Shown in pieces: positions 34,368-42,648 of a stretch of DNA of 64,000 nt (position 1 is its first letter; every line of letters begins with the position of its first letter). The DNA lies in NCBI RefSeq assembly GCF_030291075.1, contig NZ_CP127407.1, forward strand, positions 1,672,001-1,736,000, given 5' to 3'. Source of the DNA: Stenotrophomonas sp. 57. GTDB taxonomy: Bacteria > Pseudomonadota > Gammaproteobacteria > Xanthomonadales > Xanthomonadaceae. Under the pieces are notes generated by a model. That model made no database searches. It saw nothing but the letters and a program-made list of their open reading frames with translations, and was not told the DNA's origin. Both the position numbers and the translations under genes were made by a program.

Positions 34368-35183
34368 ATGAGCACCCACGCAGACAGCAAGCCCTGGACC
34401 GTACCTGCCCTGGCCGAGGCCAAGCGCAATGGCCAGAAGCTGGTCATGTTGACCGCCTACGACGCTGGCTTCGCCCGCACGTTCGATGCCAATGGCGTCG
34501 ACCTGATCCTGATCGGCGATTCGCTGGGCATGGTCGTGCAGGGCCATGATTCGACCCTGCCGGTGACCGTGGCCGACATGGTCTACCACACCCGTGCGGT
34601 GTCCCGCGTGCTGCAGCGTGCGCTGCTGGTGGCCGACCTGCCGTTCGGCGCCGACGCTACGCCGGAGCGCGCACTGGATGCCTCGCTGCAGCTGCTGCAG
34701 GCCGGTGCCGAGATGGTCAAGATCGAAGGCGCGGGCTTCAAGGTCGACATCATCCGCTACCTGGTGGAGCGTGAGATCCCGGTCTGCTCGCACCTGGGCC
34801 TGACCCCGCAGTCGGTGCTGCGCCTGGGCGGCTTCAAGATCCAGGGCCGTGGCGATGCCGCACGCCAGCTGGTGGAGGATGCCAGGGCCGTGGCGGCCGC
34901 CGGCGCCAGCATCATGGTGCTCGAATGCGTGCCGACCCCGGTCGCTGCGGAAGTGACCGCGGCGGTGGATGTGCCGACCATCGGCATCGGTGCCGGCCCG
35001 CAGTGCGATGGACAGGTGCTGGTGCTGCACGATTTCCTCGGCCTCGACAGTGGCCATCGCCGCCCCAAGTTCGTCAAGGATTTCCTTGCCGAAGGCGGCT
35101 CGGTGGCCGGAGCCACCCGCGCCTTTGCCGACGCCGTGCGCGACGGCAGCTTCCCTGATGAACAGCACGCCTACGCCCAATGA
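34368..35183 (+). CDS. panB: 3-methyl-2-oxobutanoate hydroxymethyltransferase
   Basis: First committed step of pantothenate synthesis: ketoisovalerate to ketopantoate using methylene-THF. 271 aa. Motifs: [62 protein letters not shown]. The ATG at 34368 begins [20 protein letters not shown]. Its stop overlaps the panC start by 4 bp. Confidence 0.97.
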   Translation: MSTHADSKPWTVPALAEAKRNGQKLVMLTAYDAGFARTFDANGVDLILIGDSLGMVVQGHDSTLPVTVADMVYHTRAVSRVLQRALLVADLPFGADATPERALDASLQLLQAGAEMVKIEGAGFKVDIIRYLVEREIPVCSHLGLTPQSVLRLGGFKIQGRGDAARQLVEDARAVAAAGASIMVLECVPTPVAAEVTAAVDVPTIGIGAGPQCDGQVLVLHDFLGLDSGHRRPKFVKDFLAEGGSVAGATRAFADAVRDGSFPDEQHAYAQ

Positions 35184-36019
35184 TCCAGACCTTCAATGAA
35201 CTCGGCGCGCTGCGCGGGCAGATCGCCCAGTGGAAGCGCGAGGGCCTGCGCGTGGCGCTGGTGCCGACCATGGGCAACCTGCACGGTGGCCACCATTCGC
35301 TGGTTACCCTGGCGCGGCAATACGCCGACAAGGTCGTGGCCAGCATCTTCGTCAACCCGACCCAGTTCGGGCCGAATGAAGACTTCAGCCGCTACCCGCG
35401 CACGCCCGAGGCCGACGTGGCCGGGCTGGAGCAGGTCGGCTGCGACGCGGTGTGGCTGCCCAGCGTCGATGCGATGTACCCGCTGGGCGTGGACAAGACC
35501 ACGCAGATGCACGCCCCGGGTGTCAGTGAAGTGCTTGAAGGCGCCAGCCGCCCGGGCCACTTCGACGGCGTGTGCACGGTGGTCGCGCGCCTGTTCCTGC
35601 AGGTGCAGCCGGACGTGGCCGTGTTCGGTCGCAAGGACTACCAGCAGCTGGCCGTGATCAAGCAGATGGTGGCCGAGCTGTCGTTCCCGGTCCAGATCGT
35701 CGGTGCCGAGATCGTGCGTGACGAGGACGGCCTGGCCAAGAGCTCGCGCAACCAGTACCTGGACGCCAGCCAGCGCCCGCTGGCCACCACCATCCACCGC
35801 ACCCTGCTGGGCATGCGCGAAGGCTACGTGGCCGGGCAGGCGCGGGCGCAGATCGAGGCCGATGCCACGGCCGCACTGCAGGCCGCTGGCTTCCAGGTCG
35901 ACTACGCGGTGCTGCGCACCCCGGAACTGGCCGAGCCGACCTTCGACGGCGGCGGCCGCGTGGCGCTGATCGCCGCGCGACTGGGCACGACGCGTCTGAT
36001 CGACAACCTGGAGTTCTGA
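35180..36019 (+). CDS. panC: Pantothenate synthetase
   Basis: Joins pantoate and beta-alanine using ATP. 279 aa. ATP-binding HxGH-like motif [53 protein letters not shown], and [10 protein letters not shown] as the KMSKS-like loop. It is translationally coupled to panB. A GC hairpin without T-run (36037-36055) follows. Confidence 0.97.
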   Translation: MIQTFNELGALRGQIAQWKREGLRVALVPTMGNLHGGHHSLVTLARQYADKVVASIFVNPTQFGPNEDFSRYPRTPEADVAGLEQVGCDAVWLPSVDAMYPLGVDKTTQMHAPGVSEVLEGASRPGHFDGVCTVVARLFLQVQPDVAVFGRKDYQQLAVIKQMVAELSFPVQIVGAEIVRDEDGLAKSSRNQYLDASQRPLATTIHRTLLGMREGYVAGQARAQIEADATAALQAAGFQVDYAVLRTPELAEPTFDGGGRVALIAARLGTTRLIDNLEF

Positions 36020-36085
36020 GCCGCACCTGGCTCCGGGGCGCCCCCACGGGGCGCCTCTCACCATCCCACGGACGGGAGACTGGAA

Positions 36086-36583
36086 ATGAAAGCACCAGAC
36101 ACTGATGCGGGCCGCCTCGCCCAGGCCTCGATCCTGGCAGTACTGGCGGCAGGCATGCTGCCGGCCCAGCTGTTTGGCGGCCTGTTGTTCGCGCTTGAAT
36201 TCAGGCGTACGCCGATGCCTGCGCTGACCGGTGGTGGAGTGATGTTCGTACTGGCGGCCTGCAACGCGATTGCCGTGCTGCTGCCCATGGCCTTGATTCA
36301 GCAATCTCAGCAGCGCCTGCGCCGGATCGGTTTCCTGCTGGTGGGATTCGGGCTGGGCGCGGTGGCGATGGCGACCTGTGCTTGGCCGGGGGAAGACCAG
36401 GGCCCCTGGCTGCAACGCCTGCGCTATGTCGATACCTTCGATGTGATCGGCTACGCCTTGTTGGTGCTGGCGGCGGGCGGCTTCGGCGTGGTTGCCGGGC
36501 TGGCCTTCCATACGGTGTTCCGCCTCTCGCTGGAGGGGGCCTCCGGCCGCGCTCAGGCAATGCCGCCGGGCGAGGGCGCCTGA
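36086..36583 (+). CDS. Uncharacterised inner-membrane protein
   Basis: A 165-aa product with four hydrophobic segments: ILAVLAAGMLPAQLFGGLLF, VMFVLAACNAIAVLLPMALI, IGFLLVGFGLGAVAMATCAW and VIGYALLVLAAGGFGVVAGL. I do not recognise a family. GGGAG lies ~12 nt before the ATG at 36086. It sits between panC and panD on the same strand without clear functional link. Confidence 0.65.
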   Translation: MKAPDTDAGRLAQASILAVLAAGMLPAQLFGGLLFALEFRRTPMPALTGGGVMFVLAACNAIAVLLPMALIQQSQQRLRRIGFLLVGFGLGAVAMATCAWPGEDQGPWLQRLRYVDTFDVIGYALLVLAAGGFGVVAGLAFHTVFRLSLEGASGRAQAMPPGEGA

Positions 36584-36611
36584 ACGGCCTTCAGCGTCCT
36601 GACGCAGACCC

Positions 36612-36639
36612 CTGACGAGGGCCGAGCGGGTGCTAGAAT
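36612..36639 (+). promoter_or_regulatory. Probable panD promoter
   Basis: CTGACG (36612-36617), 16 nt, TAGAAT (36634-36639), 31 nt before the panD start. Confidence 0.5.
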
Positions 36640-36670
36640 CCGCTCTTTCCTTTGCCGTTGCAGCGCCCCC

Positions 36671-37051
36671 ATGCACCTGTCCCTGCTCAAGACCAAGATC
36701 CACCGCGCCACCGTCACCCATTCCGAGCTGAACTACGAAGGCTCGATCGCCATCGATGACAACCTGCTGGCAGCCACGGGCATCCGCGAGTTCGAACAGG
36801 TGCACATCTGGGACGTGACCAACGGTGCGCGCTTCTCGACCTATGCCATCCGCGCCGAAGCCGGCAGCGGTGTGGTGTCGCTCAACGGTGGCGCTGCACG
36901 CCATGTGCAGGTCGGTGACATCATCATCATCGCCGCGTTTGCCAGCATGACCGAGCAGGAAGCTGACAGCTTCAAGCCGAAGCTGGTGTACGTTGATGGC
37001 AAGAACCAGATCACCCACACCAACGACACGATCCCGACCCAGGCCGCATGA
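36671..37051 (+). CDS. panD: Aspartate 1-decarboxylase
   Basis: Makes beta-alanine for pantothenate. 126 aa. It is made as a proenzyme that self-cleaves between Gly24 and Ser25 to form the pyruvoyl group; the site is visible in [11 protein letters not shown]. Further motifs: [17 protein letters not shown] and [22 protein letters not shown]. Its stop overlaps the pgi start by 4 bp, an unusual coupling to glycolysis. Confidence 0.97.
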   Translation: MHLSLLKTKIHRATVTHSELNYEGSIAIDDNLLAATGIREFEQVHIWDVTNGARFSTYAIRAEAGSGVVSLNGGAARHVQVGDIIIIAAFASMTEQEADSFKPKLVYVDGKNQITHTNDTIPTQAA

Positions 37052-38562
37052 CAACGAACAACGGATTCGACTCGCTGCATTCCCACGCCCAGCGCCTGAA
37101 GGGCGCGAGCATCCCCAGCCTCCTCGCCGCCGAACCTGGCCGCGTGCAGGATCTGGCGCTGCGGGTCGGTCCGTTGTACGTCAACTTCGCCCGGCAGAAA
37201 TACGATGCCGCGGCGTTGCAGGCCCTGCTGGCATTGGCCGCTGATCGTGATGTCGGCGGCGCCATCAGCCGCCTGTTCCGTGGTGAGCAGGTCAACCTGA
37301 CCGAAGGTCGCGCCGCACTGCACACCGCGCTGCGTGGCGACGTGGTTGATGCGCCGGTTGCCGCCGAGGCCTATGCCACCGCCCGCGAAATCCGCCAGCG
37401 CATGGGTGTGCTGGTGCGCGCGCTGGAAGACAGCGGCGTCACTGACGTGGTCAGCGTCGGCATCGGCGGTTCCGATCTCGGTCCACGCCTGGTCGCCGAT
37501 GCGCTGCGCCCGGTCAGCGGCGCGCGCCTGCGCGTGCATTTCGTGTCGAACGTGGACGGCGCCGCCATGCAGCGCACGCTGGCCACGCTGGATCCGGCCA
37601 GGACCGCCGGCATCCTCATTTCCAAGACCTTCGGTACCCAGGAAACCCTGCTCAACGGGCAGATCCTGCACGACTGGCTGGGTGGCAGCGAGCGCCTGTA
37701 CGCGGTCAGCGCCAACCCTGAGCGTGCGGCCAAGGCCTTCGCCATCGCCGCCGATCGCGTGCTGCCGATGTGGGATTGGGTCGGTGGCCGTTACTCGCTG
37801 TGGTCGGCCGTCGGTTTCCCGATCGCACTGGCCATCGGTTTCGAGCGTTTCGAACAACTGCTGGAAGGTGCCGCGCAGATGGACGCGCATGCACTGGATG
37901 CGCCGTTGGAGCGCAACCTGCCGGTGCTGCACGGCCTGACCGACATCTGGAACCGCAACGTGCTGGGCCATGCCACGCACGCGGTGATGACCTACGACCA
38001 GCGCCTGGCGTTGCTGCCGGCCTACCTGCAGCAGCTGGTGATGGAAAGCCTGGGCAAGCGCGTGCAGCGTGATGGGCAGCCGGTCACCACCGACACCGTG
38101 CCGGTGTGGTGGGGCGGGGCGGGCACCGACGTGCAGCACAGTTTCTTCCAGGCGCTGCACCAGGGCACCAGCATCGTGCCGGCCGATTTCATCGGCTGCG
38201 TGCACAACGATGATCCCTACACGATCAATCATCAGGCGCTGCTGGCCAACCTGCTGGCACAGACCGAGGCGCTGGCCAACGGCCAGAGCAGCGACGACCC
38301 GCACCGCGATTATCCGGGCGGCCGCCCGAGCACGCTGATCCTGCTCGACGCGCTGACCCCGCAGGCGCTGGGTGCGCTGATCGCCATGTACGAGCACGCC
38401 GTGTACGTGCAGTCGGTGATCTGGAACATCAACGCCTTCGACCAGTTCGGCGTTGAACTGGGCAAGCAGCTGGCCAGTGGCCTGCTGCCGGCGCTGCAGG
38501 GCGAGGATGTGGCGGTTGCCGATCCGATGACCCGCGAGATTCTTGCGCAGCTGAAGGGCTGA
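37048..38562 (+). CDS. pgi: Glucose-6-phosphate isomerase
   Basis: Interconverts glucose-6-P and fructose-6-P. 504 aa, slightly shorter than the ~550 of E. coli. Motifs: [20 protein letters not shown] (SIS domain), [49 protein letters not shown] and the C-terminal helix [22 protein letters not shown] with catalytic Lys. Translationally coupled to panD. With zwf at 53 kb it feeds hexose into the Entner-Doudoroff route. Confidence 0.97.
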   Translation: MTTNNGFDSLHSHAQRLKGASIPSLLAAEPGRVQDLALRVGPLYVNFARQKYDAAALQALLALAADRDVGGAISRLFRGEQVNLTEGRAALHTALRGDVVDAPVAAEAYATAREIRQRMGVLVRALEDSGVTDVVSVGIGGSDLGPRLVADALRPVSGARLRVHFVSNVDGAAMQRTLATLDPARTAGILISKTFGTQETLLNGQILHDWLGGSERLYAVSANPERAAKAFAIAADRVLPMWDWVGGRYSLWSAVGFPIALAIGFERFEQLLEGAAQMDAHALDAPLERNLPVLHGLTDIWNRNVLGHATHAVMTYDQRLALLPAYLQQLVMESLGKRVQRDGQPVTTDTVPVWWGGAGTDVQHSFFQALHQGTSIVPADFIGCVHNDDPYTINHQALLANLLAQTEALANGQSSDDPHRDYPGGRPSTLILLDALTPQALGALIAMYEHAVYVQSVIWNINAFDQFGVELGKQLASGLLPALQGEDVAVADPMTREILAQLKG

Positions 38563-38878
38563 TACGGGGTGCGGATGGGCCGGCGCCAGCCGGCCATCCG
38601 CTGTGTCTCCGGTTGCCTTCGATCCGGTCGCGCATGAAGGGCTGCGCGGCCACGCATTCCGTCCCGTTTCCGCGCTGCGCATGCAGCGCTTCCGCGTGCC
38701 TGCCGCAGCGCAGCTTGACTGTGCATTGCGTGCCAATGCAGTGTGCACGGGCGGCTGTACCTGTCATCCAGTATCGCTCGCAGCATGATGTTGATGCCAG
38801 GGACTGGCCGTATCCGAAGGAACGTGGAATCGATCCACGTTCTCAACGCCTCATGTTGTGAATGACAGGAGATTGCGA
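38563..38878. other. 316-bp leader region between pgi and the lanthipeptide precursor
   Basis: Holds a 13-14 bp hairpin with one bulge 8 nt after pgi (38571-38601, no T-run; probable weak terminator). A 9-bp perfect hairpin at 38820-38842 ends 36 nt before the precursor ATG. Possible -35 TTGACT at 38715-38720 has no convincing -10. No other gene is evident. Confidence 0.6.
38820..38842 (+). promoter_or_regulatory. Palindrome in the 5' region of the lanthipeptide precursor gene
   Basis: GAACGTGGA/TCCACGTTC (38820-38828 with 38834-38842) around ATCGA, 36 nt before the start codon. It could be an operator or an mRNA leader hairpin. Confidence 0.5.
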
Positions 38879-39085
38879 ATGGATCTGAATGACGATGTTG
38901 TGTCCGGCTGGCTCAACGGCGCGGACGATGTGGATGGATGCGCCAACCCTGCGGGTTCGCTGTTCATCTATGGCGCTGGGGCCACCGAGTCCGCGCTCAC
39001 GTCGGCCTCCGACACCCTGATCACGGGTGGCGGTACCGAATGCACCACCACGATGTCGGTGGTCAATCACTGCCTGTGCTGTTGA
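38879..39085 (+). CDS. Candidate class II lanthipeptide precursor (LanA)
   Basis: A 68-aa peptide whose gene ends 80 bp before a full LanM gene on the same strand. AGGAG lies 9 nt before the ATG at 38879. The acidic N-terminal part (MDLNDDVVSGWLNGADDVDG, then CANPAGSLFIYG) acts as a presumed leader. It ends in a triple Gly (TLITGGG), a double-glycine-type cleavage site. The predicted core is about TECTTTMSVVNHCLCC: four Thr, one Ser and four Cys, so up to four (methyl)lanthionine rings. The leader contains one Cys, which is unusual. The W...NPAG pattern reminds me of short proteobacterial precursor-like proteins, but I cannot confirm a family. Mature structure and activity are unknown. Confidence 0.8.
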   Translation: MDLNDDVVSGWLNGADDVDGCANPAGSLFIYGAGATESALTSASDTLITGGGTECTTTMSVVNHCLCC

Positions 39086-39095
39086 TGTAGCCCGA

Positions 39096-39128
39096 GCCGG
39101 CACGCAGCGGCTTGCGCTGCGTGCCGGC
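39096..39128 (+). promoter_or_regulatory. Perfect 14-bp intercistronic hairpin between lanA and lanM
   Basis: GCCGGCACGCAGCG (39096-39109) pairs perfectly with 39115-39128 around GCTTG, 10 nt after the precursor stop. No T-run follows, so it fits an attenuator or an mRNA-stabilising hairpin that yields more precursor than synthetase. Confidence 0.75.
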
Positions 39129-39165
39129 GACTGGAACAGACTCTGGACACTTTGCAGGGGGCGTA

Positions 39166-42063
39166 ATGACCGCTTCTCCGGCTGCGGCCGCGTTTGCGCG
39201 CATCACCGAACATTTCCTCGCCGAGGCGCGCGCCGCGTTGGCGGCTGGCCTGCATGACCCCGCCATCGATCTGCGGCCGGACGAGCGCGCGCTCCTGCAT
39301 GAGCAGGGCGATGCGGCGCTTCGTGAACATGCCCAGCTCAAGCTCAACCGCGTGCTGTTGCTGGAACTGCATGCGGCCGCGCGCGGTGGTGACATCGGCC
39401 CGCTTGAGGGCGCCGGTGCGCTGGACGAATTCGTGGCCCTCGCCACCGGCGAGGGCTTCCATGAGCATCTGCAGCGACGCTACCCGGTGCTGCTGCCGCG
39501 GCTGTCGCGCATGCTCGAAGGACAATGCGCGGCCGTGGTGGAGCTGGCCGCGCGCATCGGCCGTGATCGTGCGCTGCTGACGGACCTGCTCGGCAGTCCG
39601 GCAGGATCGCTGCGTGCCGTGTCGCTGGGGCGCGGTGACCTGCACGGTGGCGGACGGACCGTGGCGCGGTTGCAGTTCGACGGCGGTGCGCTGATGTACA
39701 AGCCGCGCTCGCTGCGCATCGATGCCACGCTTGATGGCCTGCTTGCCGCCGTCTTCGGCGAGGGCCCTGGCCGGGTACGCGTGCCGCGCGTGGTGGATCG
39801 TGGCAGCCACGGCTGGGCCGCATTTGCCGCGCACCGCTATTGTTCCGGTGACGAGGAGCTGCGGGCCTATTACCGCGGTCTCGGCCACTGGCTGGCCATC
39901 CTGCGCCTGGTGGGCGGGACCGACATCCACCTGGAGAACCTGATCGCGGTCGGGCCGGTGCCGGTGGTGGTCGACGCCGAAAGCGTGTTCTCGCAGGTCA
40001 TCGACGTCGAACCCTCCGGTCTGGGCGATGCCTACGACACGGCCGTCAAGCTGATGCGCAATTCGGTGCTGCGCACCGGTATCGTGCCGTTCCGCACCAC
40101 CGGCCTCGGCATGGAAGGCGTGGACCTGTCCGCCGCCGGCGCACTGCCGGGCGAGCAACCGCGCGTGCAGGTGCCGGTGATCATCGAAGACGGGACGGCG
40201 CCGGCGCGGCTGGGCCTGGTCGAGGCAGAGGTCGCCATCGCACAGAACCATCCGAGCCCGCAGCCGGATGTTTCGTTGTACTGGGACCACATCAGCGAGG
40301 GTTTCGTCGATGCCAGCGGGCGCCTGCGTGCGCTGGATGCCAGGGGCGAACTGATGCCGTTGCTGGCCGGTTTCGAAGGCTGCCAGGTGCGGGATGTGCG
40401 GCGGCCGACCATGGCCTACGCCGAGCTCGGCCGGATGCTCTGGCATCCGGCGTCACTGCACAAGGAAGCCCAGGCGGTGGAACGCGCGATTGATCTGCTG
40501 GTGCGCAATGCGGCGGTGTCGCCGGCTGCGCCATCGGACCTGGACACCGTCCGCGGCGAAGTGGATGACCTGCGCCACGGCGATATTCCGATTTTCACCT
40601 CGCAGCTGGATGCGGCCCGTATCCGCGCCATCGCCGACAACTGGCGCGCGATGCGCATCGATCTGGAAGACGTGACCATCCGCAGTACGCTGGTGGCCAC
40701 CGATCTGAACCAGCATGCGCTGGCCCGCGCCGAGGCCCGGTCGGGCTACAGCTACGCGGCGCGGCAACCGCGCGCGGACGATCTTGATCAGCGCCGACGT
40801 ACGCTGGCGGCACGTGCGGTGGAGAATCTTCTGCGGCTTGCCGTGCATGGTGAAGACGGTTCGATGACCTGGATCACGCCCGAGGTGACGCGTACCGGGT
40901 GGACGGTTCAGCCCGTGCAGCCTGACCTGTACTTCGGGCTGGGAGGCATCGCTTTCGCGCTGGCTGCCTACCGTCGCGAAGTGGAGCAGGGGCGCGCCGA
41001 CGCCGTGGCGGGGCTGGATCCGGCCATCGAGGGCGCCATCGCGGTGTTCCAGACCATGTGCGAACGGCATCCCGCCGAGATTGATGGCGGGTTCGTCGGT
41101 ACGGGTTCCCAGATCTGGACACTGCTGGCACTGCACGATCTGCTGCAGCGGCCAGCCTTGCTGGCGTTGGCCGAGCACTGCGCGGACGCGGCGGAACACC
41201 GCGGCTTCCAGGGGCCGGTGAAATTCGAACTGATTGATGGCGTGTCGGGCATGATCCTGCCGTTGCTGGCGCTCGCCGAGGCCACCGGCAATACGCGGTG
41301 GCTGGCATTGGCGGCTGCAGCGGGGCGCCGCATGCAGGACGCGGCGATCGTCGATGCCGAGGGCGCCCGATGGCCGACGCCGCAGTTCCGGGAGCCGATC
41401 GGTGGCTTTGGCCATGGCGCGATGGGCATGGGGTGGGCATTGGCGCGGCTGGCGCGCTCGGAGGCCGGCAGCGCGGCGGAGCGTGCTGACTGGCGGCAGC
41501 TTGCCGAAGGTGCGTTTGCGTTCCAGGCAGCGCTGTTCGAACCGCATACCGGGCACTGGCGCGACATCCATCTCCAGGACGGCCAGAAGAACTTCCCGAC
41601 CTGGTGTCATGGCAGTGTCGGCATCGGTCTGGCCGCTGCGGATCTGTACGCCCGTACCGGCGATCCGGCGCAGTTGCGCGACATGCGCCGCGCGGTTGCC
41701 GATACGCGTGGCAAATGGGGGTTCAGCCACACCCTGTGCCATGGCGATGTTTCCAGCCGGGAACTGCTGGTGCTGGCGGCCGCGCTGGATCCGCTCGGCT
41801 GCCCGTATCCCGAAGATGAGGCGGCCATCGAAATCATCTCGTCGATCGAAGAGCACCAGGGCATGGTCGGTGGCCTGACCCGTGCGGCGTTTACGCCGGG
41901 GCTGATGATCGGGCTGGCAGGCGCGGTCTACGGCTTCCTGCGCATGCACCCAGCCTGCGTGCTGCCCTCGCCGCTGCTGCAGGAGACCATGGCGGCGCGG
42001 GCCAATGCGATGGGGTCGCGTCCCAGCGCGACGCAGGACCGGCCGGCACTGGCGGAGGCCTGA
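39166..42063 (+). CDS. lanM: Class II lanthionine synthetase LanM
   Basis: A bifunctional enzyme that phosphorylates and dehydrates Ser/Thr of a precursor and then adds Cys thiols to form lanthionine rings. 965 aa, normal for LanM. The N-terminal dehydratase (DUF4135) shows the kinase-like residues: MYKPRSLRID (Lys179), GGTDIHLENLIA (Asp253, His255, Asn258) and VVVDAES (Asp270, Glu272). The C-terminal LanC-like cyclase has GFGHGAMGMG (His750) and the zinc ligands in TWCHGSVGIG (Cys814) and LCHGDVSS (Cys858, His859). All key residues are intact, so it should be active. The ATG at 39166 has AGGGGG 6 nt upstream. No LanT, protease or immunity gene follows; regA converges 21 bp downstream. Confidence 0.95.
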   Translation: MTASPAAAAFARITEHFLAEARAALAAGLHDPAIDLRPDERALLHEQGDAALREHAQLKLNRVLLLELHAAARGGDIGPLEGAGALDEFVALATGEGFHEHLQRRYPVLLPRLSRMLEGQCAAVVELAARIGRDRALLTDLLGSPAGSLRAVSLGRGDLHGGGRTVARLQFDGGALMYKPRSLRIDATLDGLLAAVFGEGPGRVRVPRVVDRGSHGWAAFAAHRYCSGDEELRAYYRGLGHWLAILRLVGGTDIHLENLIAVGPVPVVVDAESVFSQVIDVEPSGLGDAYDTAVKLMRNSVLRTGIVPFRTTGLGMEGVDLSAAGALPGEQPRVQVPVIIEDGTAPARLGLVEAEVAIAQNHPSPQPDVSLYWDHISEGFVDASGRLRALDARGELMPLLAGFEGCQVRDVRRPTMAYAELGRMLWHPASLHKEAQAVERAIDLLVRNAAVSPAAPSDLDTVRGEVDDLRHGDIPIFTSQLDAARIRAIADNWRAMRIDLEDVTIRSTLVATDLNQHALARAEARSGYSYAARQPRADDLDQRRRTLAARAVENLLRLAVHGEDGSMTWITPEVTRTGWTVQPVQPDLYFGLGGIAFALAAYRREVEQGRADAVAGLDPAIEGAIAVFQTMCERHPAEIDGGFVGTGSQIWTLLALHDLLQRPALLALAEHCADAAEHRGFQGPVKFELIDGVSGMILPLLALAEATGNTRWLALAAAAGRRMQDAAIVDAEGARWPTPQFREPIGGFGHGAMGMGWALARLARSEAGSAAERADWRQLAEGAFAFQAALFEPHTGHWRDIHLQDGQKNFPTWCHGSVGIGLAAADLYARTGDPAQLRDMRRAVADTRGKWGFSHTLCHGDVSSRELLVLAAALDPLGCPYPEDEAAIEIISSIEEHQGMVGGLTRAAFTPGLMIGLAGAVYGFLRMHPACVLPSPLLQETMAARANAMGSRPSATQDRPALAEA

Positions 42064-42084
42064 GCCGGCAGGGACCGGCAGCGA

Positions 42085-42648
42085 TCACCGGCTCGGATCG
42101 CGTTCCGGGCTGGGCCGCTTGGCCAGCTTGCGCTGCAGCGAGCGGCGGTGCATGCCGAGCAGGCGCGCGGCCGCCGATACGTTGCCGCCGGTCTCATGCA
42201 TCGCCTGCTGGATGTGCTCCCACTGCAGGCGGCTGATCGGCGTCATCGCGTCCGGCACTTCCATTTCGCCATCGTCGGCCGGGCCGTCATCTTCCTCACC
42301 GAGGGCGCGCAGGATCATCGGCACCGTGGCCGGCTTCGGCAGATAGTCATCGGCCCCGAGCTTGATCGCTTCGACCGCCGTGGCGATGCTGGCGTAGCCG
42401 GTGACCAGCAGGATCCGCATGTCCGCGCGCAGGGCGCGCAACGGCTGGATCAGCGCCAGGCCGGAGTCGCTGCCCAGCTTCAGGTCGATCAACGCGAAGG
42501 CGGGCGGATGCTGGCGGGCCAACGCCAGTGCGCTGGCGGCATCCTGCGCGGTCTGCGTTTCCAGCCCCTTGCGGGCCAGGCTGCGCTGCAGCGTGCGCAG
42601 GTACAGTTCGTCGTCGTCGACCAGCAGGCCGAGGGTTGAGGCGCTCAT
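42085..42648 (-). CDS. regA: Redox response regulator, RegA/PrrA/ActR type
   Basis: A 187-aa two-domain response regulator. Receiver: LGLLVDDDELYLRTLQRSL, phospho-Asp in FALIDLKLGSDSG, LLVTGYASIATAVEAIKLGA, and Lys in DYLPKPAT. The Fis-type helix-turn-helix GGNVSAAARLLGMHRRSLQR is nearly the invariant DNA-binding segment of RegA/PrrA/ActR. Its start overlaps the stop of the sensor gene by 4 bp. In other proteobacteria this pair controls respiration, carbon and nitrogen metabolism in response to the quinone/redox state. It converges with lanM. Confidence 0.93.
   Translation of the reverse strand: MSASTLGLLVDDDELYLRTLQRSLARKGLETQTAQDAASALALARQHPPAFALIDLKLGSDSGLALIQPLRALRADMRILLVTGYASIATAVEAIKLGADDYLPKPATVPMILRALGEEDDGPADDGEMEVPDAMTPISRLQWEHIQQAMHETGGNVSAAARLLGMHRRSLQRKLAKRPSPERDPSR

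Noticed and set aside
38613..38861. Possible second Cys-containing precursor upstream of lanA
   Set aside because: The frame has no Shine-Dalgarno, a basic shadow-like composition and no leader or Gly-Gly site.
38858..38878. Earlier GTG start for the lanthipeptide precursor (adds seven residues)
   Set aside because: The ATG at 38879 has AGGAG at ideal distance; the GTG has none and would place the Shine-Dalgarno inside the gene.
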